Positions 20,623 to 24,323 of a DNA stretch of 24,323 nt are shown here, piece after piece. Source of the stretch: a virus; IMG/VR virus record IMGVR_UViG_3300037847_002334, positions 2,274 through 26,596 of that record. The stretch is one strand, 5' to 3'. The notes beneath the pieces are model-generated. The model worked only from the letters and a program-made list of their open reading frames with translations, did not search any database and was not told the origin of the DNA. Every line of letters starts with the position of its first letter. Position 1 is the stretch's first letter. The position numbers and the translations under genes are program-made.

Positions 20623-22425
20623 TTAATCTATTCCTAGTTTAATACCTGCTGCGCTAAATGCATCCCTAGCTATTTGTTCAGCTGATTTTTCTTCAGGGTC
20701 TGGTTGAGGTGTAGCTGTATCTTTAGTAGGAGGAGTATCTTGTAAATATTTCAATAAATATAGTTCATAAGGTCCAGCAACGTTGTTCATACTTGAACCA
20801 TATTGGGCTGCGTAATTTAAAAATCTTTTAAATTCTTCGTGATCTACATTATTAGGGTCTAAAAAGGTACTTACAGCACCTTTAAATTCTTGTTCAATAA
20901 CGTCAGGCGTTAAATCAAGTTGTTCTCTCATTTTTGCATATGATCTTGATTTATAAATATTACCCTCTGCTCTTGATTCTCTTTCGTTTGCATCAAAAGA
21001 TTTAGCAGCGAAATTAATAATAGTTCTCATTGCTGCTTGTGGGGTAGATGCATCACCACCTATAGTCCTTAATGCGTTAATAATATCTTTATCAGAAACT
21101 GCCCTACTTTCTTGTCCTTTTAATAATAATGAATAATAAGCTAATTCTAAAAATAAGGCTTTATATACTGCATTATCTGCAACTGCAGAACCTAGCTCCG
21201 ACCATTTAAAACCAATAGGGTCACCATTTTCATCAACTGCGCTTTCTAAACCGTTAGCTGATGTAGTTTGATTATCTGCTCCTAAATTAGTAAATAATTT
21301 ATTTGTATTATTTAAAACTTTCTTTTGATCGTCATCTAATGTACCTAATAATTTATTAGAAGCATCATCTATGTTAGTTTTAAATCTACCAATAGCATTA
21401 ATTAACGAACCTGTTACATTTGCCACGTCTGCTGGTGTATTTACACCTTGTAAAATATCTAACATCTGATTTACAGGTGTTAATATATTTCCAGCAGCAG
21501 CTACTTTTCTTGTACTACTTTGTAATGATTTATTATAATCGTCGTTATCTATTTTACCTTGAGCACCTTGTCTTAAAGTGCTTAATTGTCCTGGATTGTT
21601 AATAATTACAGTTTCTGCAGGAGCTACTTCATATATATTAGAACCGTCTTCATTTTGACCTACAACTACTTCTAAGATTTCATCACCACTTTCTGTAGTT
21701 CTAACTCTAGCGTTTTGAGTTGCTTGATCAACTGAACCACCCCCATCGATTATATCTGGTCTAAAAACATTTACTATTTTAGATTTAGCTCCACTATCTT
21801 TATCCTCTCTTAAAACAAAGTCTAGTAATTTACCATAAATTTTATCTTTAGATGCAGCTTTTGCTTGTTGATATTGTATTGTTTTTTGTTTATTTAATTC
21901 AGCTCGTGTCTTTTTAGCATTTATATAACCAGCTTGAAATTGTGGATCTTGACCAGCAGCTATAAGGTCTGAGATTAATCTACCTACTTGACTTTTTTCA
22001 TTAGAAGGTAATCCAGGATATTGTTGATCTACGATAGCGTTTGTTATATCGTCAATATTTCCTAAATTTAAATTATCTAAATTAATAGCACCTAGTAAAT
22101 CAGAAACCCCTAAACCTCCACCTGCACCTTCAGCACTAGCCATAAGTTCATCTAATCTTGATCCACTAGGTTGACTAGTTCCTGTTGGTATATTAGGAGT
22201 TTGTAATCCACTTTGAGGTAATGCACCTGATACATCTAATACTTCTCCAGCAGCAACTTGTGGCGCACCTTGTAATTGCACAGAGGGTATACCACCCCCC
22301 ATAACACTAGCGGCTCTTCTACTTAGCGGATCAGTACCACTAGCTATCTGTGAATAAGCGTCTAGTGGAAATAAACCACCACTTGACCTTATTTGTTTTT
22401 CAAGTTCTTCTAATGTTAATGCCAT
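20623..22425 (-). CDS. Internal virion-type protein (600 aa)
   Basis: This is a mostly helical, Gln/Asn/Asp-rich protein without recognisable domains. The N-terminus is low-complexity and Gly/Ser/Pro-rich. The middle has long helical segments (IDDITNAIVDQQYPG, INALRTIGGDASTPQAAMRT). The end is acidic with a Pro-rich linker (PPTKDTATPQPDPEEKS). Length and order resemble T7 gp15, the second ejected core protein, so I infer a virion-internal role; sequence alone does not prove it. The start is well placed, with GGAGG 9 nt before the ATG, inside the end of the preceding gene, and overlaps that gene's stop by one base. Confidence 0.6.
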   Translation of the reverse strand: MALTLEELEKQIRSSGGLFPLDAYSQIASGTDPLSRRAASVMGGGIPSVQLQGAPQVAAGEVLDVSGALPQSGLQTPNIPTGTSQPSGSRLDELMASAEGAGGGLGVSDLLGAINLDNLNLGNIDDITNAIVDQQYPGLPSNEKSQVGRLISDLIAAGQDPQFQAGYINAKKTRAELNKQKTIQYQQAKAASKDKIYGKLLDFVLREDKDSGAKSKIVNVFRPDIIDGGGSVDQATQNARVRTTESGDEILEVVVGQNEDGSNIYEVAPAETVIINNPGQLSTLRQGAQGKIDNDDYNKSLQSSTRKVAAAGNILTPVNQMLDILQGVNTPADVANVTGSLINAIGRFKTNIDDASNKLLGTLDDDQKKVLNNTNKLFTNLGADNQTTSANGLESAVDENGDPIGFKWSELGSAVADNAVYKALFLELAYYSLLLKGQESRAVSDKDIINALRTIGGDASTPQAAMRTIINFAAKSFDANERESRAEGNIYKSRSYAKMREQLDLTPDVIEQEFKGAVSTFLDPNNVDHEEFKRFLNYAAQYGSSMNNVAGPYELYLLKYLQDTPPTKDTATPQPDPEEKSAEQIARDAFSAAGIKLGID

Positions 22426-23882
22426 TAAACATAACCTCCAGCTAATCCAGCACCGAAGTAAGCACTTTGTGGATTAAGCGGTTGTACTGATGTTGTAGAT
22501 CCTGCTAGTGGAGCTAAGCCACCAAATATTCCTGCAACATTAGATAAAGTTTGCATAGGTAAGTTATATTGACCTACAAAGTTTTGGTAATCTAAATCAA
22601 GTCCTGCTTGTTGCATACCACGTTGAGTGCTACCAATATTACCTAATAATTGAACGTCTGCTCTTTGTAATCCTGGAAGTGCACTAGCAATACCTAGTTG
22701 TTGTCTACCTAAGTTTCCTAATCCAGACGCTAATTGTGAACCGAGTTGTCCTGTATATCTTCCAGCACCAATTCCTAATGTGCCTAATTGACCACCTAGT
22801 TGTCCTATACCTAAACCGACTTGTCGCCCTGCAGTTCCAGCAGCTTGACCAAGTGTGCCTAATTGTTGTGCTAGTTGTGATTGCTGCGCACCACCTAATT
22901 GTGTTGCTCCTAATAATCCTTGTAACCCAGCTTGTTGTCCTGCTAATGCTTGTTGTCCTAAAGCACCTGTTTGTCCTGCTAGTTGTGATAACAACCTAGC
23001 TTGATTCGCTTGTCGTGCTTGTTGTGCTTCAAAAGCTTGTTGTGCTGCTTGTTGTGCTTGACCAAATCCTGCGGCTCTTATACCACCTATTCTTTCTGCA
23101 GCACCTCTAGCAGCTTGTCTAGCTAATTCTTCAGAAACTAATCTTCCTCTTGAACCACCAAACGCACCACTTCTAACTTGTTGAGCTCTATTAGCAATAT
23201 CAGATTGAGCTAACCCCTCACTAACATCTCTTAATGTTTGTTGGACTACAGCTTCTTCGTAAGGATTATAAAACGAACTTGTAGAACTAGGATCAAAAGC
23301 TTGTGTAGATAATAAACCTGCTAATCCAGCTTCACCTAAACCACCTAATGCGGATGAAATAAAAGGAGCTTGTGTTCCTGCTAATCCTCTAAATCCTGCT
23401 TGTGCTTCTCTAACACCACGACCCACGTCTGCTGCGCCTTGTCGTGCGGCACTTTCTGCTGCAGAGTATTGCGCTAATTCAGGGACTAATGAACTTTCTA
23501 ACCCTGATATACCTCTTGTAAGAGCACCCTCAGCACCACTTAAACCTCTAGCTATTTGTTCTCTACCTTGAGCTCCTGTTTGCATAAGCTCAGAAGCCGC
23601 TTGTTCGGTCAGACCTGCACCTCTTTGTAAAAACGGTAAATATGAACCGATAGCTTGTTCACCTAATTGAAAAGCTCTTTGTTCTTGAGGTGTAAAGCCT
23701 GCAATACGTTGACCTGTATAAGTAAAAGGACTACTATCAGGTAAACCAAGTTGTGAAAGTTGTGAAACTAATTGTTGGTTTAATAATGGGAATAATCCAG
23801 GAATACCTGCACCGCTTCCAGCTAAAAAGTCTTGTACTAACCTATTAGGGGTTAATATTTGTTGTTGTGATTCTACAGCCAT
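22425..23882 (-). CDS. Gln/Ala/Gly-rich virion protein (485 aa)
   Basis: The composition is extreme: Gln, Ala, Gly and Leu dominate, with many near-repeats such as LGQQALAGQQAG, LGTLGQAAGTAG and QLGGQLGTLG from about residue 290 on. The N-terminal part has the segment FTYTGQRIAGFTPQEQRAFQ followed by long Ala/Gln helices. Proteins of this kind occur in many marine phage virion blocks; place and composition recall the gp14-type internal core protein of T7, which is Ala/Gln-rich and membrane-active. Function here is inferred. The repeated codons make the DNA locally repetitive (ttgttgtgctgcttgttgtg on the plus strand), which could favour slippage or assembly error. Its start shares one base with the preceding stop (TAATG). 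Confidence 0.6.
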   Translation of the reverse strand: MAVESQQQILTPNRLVQDFLAGSGAGIPGLFPLLNQQLVSQLSQLGLPDSSPFTYTGQRIAGFTPQEQRAFQLGEQAIGSYLPFLQRGAGLTEQAASELMQTGAQGREQIARGLSGAEGALTRGISGLESSLVPELAQYSAAESAARQGAADVGRGVREAQAGFRGLAGTQAPFISSALGGLGEAGLAGLLSTQAFDPSSTSSFYNPYEEAVVQQTLRDVSEGLAQSDIANRAQQVRSGAFGGSRGRLVSEELARQAARGAAERIGGIRAAGFGQAQQAAQQAFEAQQARQANQARLLSQLAGQTGALGQQALAGQQAGLQGLLGATQLGGAQQSQLAQQLGTLGQAAGTAGRQVGLGIGQLGGQLGTLGIGAGRYTGQLGSQLASGLGNLGRQQLGIASALPGLQRADVQLLGNIGSTQRGMQQAGLDLDYQNFVGQYNLPMQTLSNVAGIFGGLAPLAGSTTSVQPLNPQSAYFGAGLAGGYV

Positions 23883-24323
23883 TATACTAATTTTGTCCTT
23901 ATTTCTTCTAAAGCAGCAATACCCTTATCGTAACTTCCGTTACCTAAATAATCTACCATAACTTTAGGTAAAACATATTCTTGATCGCTTAAATAAACAG
24001 GTATATCGTCGCTTGTGGGTGTTCCTGGACCTCTGATTTCTCCGTCAGGTCTTACTCTTATTTCGTCAGGTTTAGGTCCGCCATTTTTCATCCCTATTTT
24101 TCCACCAAACATTGCACGTTGAGCACCTACAAATTTTTCTAAATTAGGAAATTGTGGAGGTGCGACGGTTGACCCTTTTATATATTCATTATTTTGTAAA
24201 GGATTTACAGCTGGTCTTAAACCTTGTTGTGCAAATTGTAAAGATTGTGTTCCGTAAGGATCTGAGCCATAAATAGCTTCAACTATTTTAGGCATTAATA
24301 AACTTTCTGCTAATCTTGCAACA
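23882..24323 (-). CDS. Virion-associated protein with GPGTPTSDDIP motif (partial, at window edge)
   Basis: The visible part ends with RPDGEIRGPGTPTSDDIPVY and LSDQEYVLP. This 'GPGT.TSD.IP..LSD.E' motif is common in small phage virion or tail-associated proteins; its role is not established. The first ATG, at 24295, has no ribosome binding site, and the same frame stays open to the window edge with sensible residues (VARLAESLL before MPKIVE). The gene therefore probably begins outside the window, and I mark it as partial; a start at 24295 (137 aa) remains possible. It precedes the Gln/Ala-rich gene with a one-base start/stop overlap. Confidence 0.6.
   Translation of the reverse strand, partial: VARLAESLLMPKIVEAIYGSDPYGTQSLQFAQQGLRPAVNPLQNNEYIKGSTVAPPQFPNLEKFVGAQRAMFGGKIGMKNGGPKPDEIRVRPDGEIRGPGTPTSDDIPVYLSDQEYVLPKVMVDYLGNGSYDKGIAALEEIRTKLV

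Noticed and set aside
22736-22999. Plus-strand 87-aa Leu/Val-rich frame that looks like a membrane protein
   Set aside because: It arises from the antisense of repeated Gln/Ala codons; no ribosome binding site.
22860-23060. CRISPR-like or tandem repeat array
   Set aside because: The repeats follow codon phase in a Gln/Ala-rich gene and have no regular spacers.

Overview
The window looks like one continuous stretch of an AT-rich, tightly packed tailed-phage genome. It most resembles marine podovirus-type phages of the kind found in SAR11/Pelagibacter-like hosts and uncultured ocean virome clones. That assignment is an inference from gene content (family A DNA polymerase with proofreading, AEP-type primase, SF1 and SNF2 helicases, AlkB, a ThyA-family enzyme, a DUF932 protein, T7-like order of large virion proteins), very low GC, and overlapping start/stop codons throughout. 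No rRNA, tRNA, integrase, CRISPR array or insertion sequence is visible.

Layout: almost everything is read on the minus strand, so genes run from high to low coordinates. (1) About 24.3 to 16.6 kb is a late virion block: a partial gene with a GPGTPTSDDIP motif, a Gln/Ala/Gly-rich protein, 600-aa and 1010-aa proteins, and a coiled-coil protein with internal repeats. (2) The only plus-strand gene, a SNF2-type helicase, sits at 15.2-16.6 kb and is divergent from the replication block. (3) About 15.0 to 3.7 kb is a long replication and nucleotide operon: two unknown proteins, a candidate ssDNA-binding protein, primase, AlkB-like dioxygenase, UvrD-like helicase, then a methyltransferase / thymine-hypermodification-like protein / ThyA-family enzyme / DUF1599-like protein cluster, then DNA polymerase, an HTH protein and a PD-(D/E)XK nuclease. 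Four small genes missed by simple length cut-offs (58, 35, 39 and 17 aa) lie in the joints, each overlapping or abutting its neighbours. (4) About 3.6 to 0.2 kb holds short early-type units (DUF932 protein, a winged-helix-like basic protein, unknown proteins, two Cys-rich zinc-finger-like proteins), each preceded by its own promoter-like element.

Regulation is unusually legible. Five exact copies of the 10-mer GCTTTACTTT (minus strand) lie in the operon-head gaps. Each is followed, when TTTACT is taken as the -35, by a 17-bp spacer and a TAnnnT-like hexamer (CACAAT in one case), and then a gene start with an AGAAAGGAG-type ribosome binding site. A different, near-consensus sigma70 promoter (TTGACA-16-TATGAT) at 964-991 drives what looks like a stand-alone RNA of about 60 nt. 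It has a hairpin whose loop carries UCCUCCUU (the anti-Shine-Dalgarno sequence) and ends in an intrinsic terminator. The first 180 bases contain no convincing gene but have nested complementary segments suggesting a structured RNA.

The most interesting biology is the methyltransferase, hypermodification-superfamily, ThyA-family and DUF1599-like cluster at 6.4-9.4 kb. It may make a modified thymidine in the phage DNA. The anti-SD small RNA and the repeated promoter motif come next.
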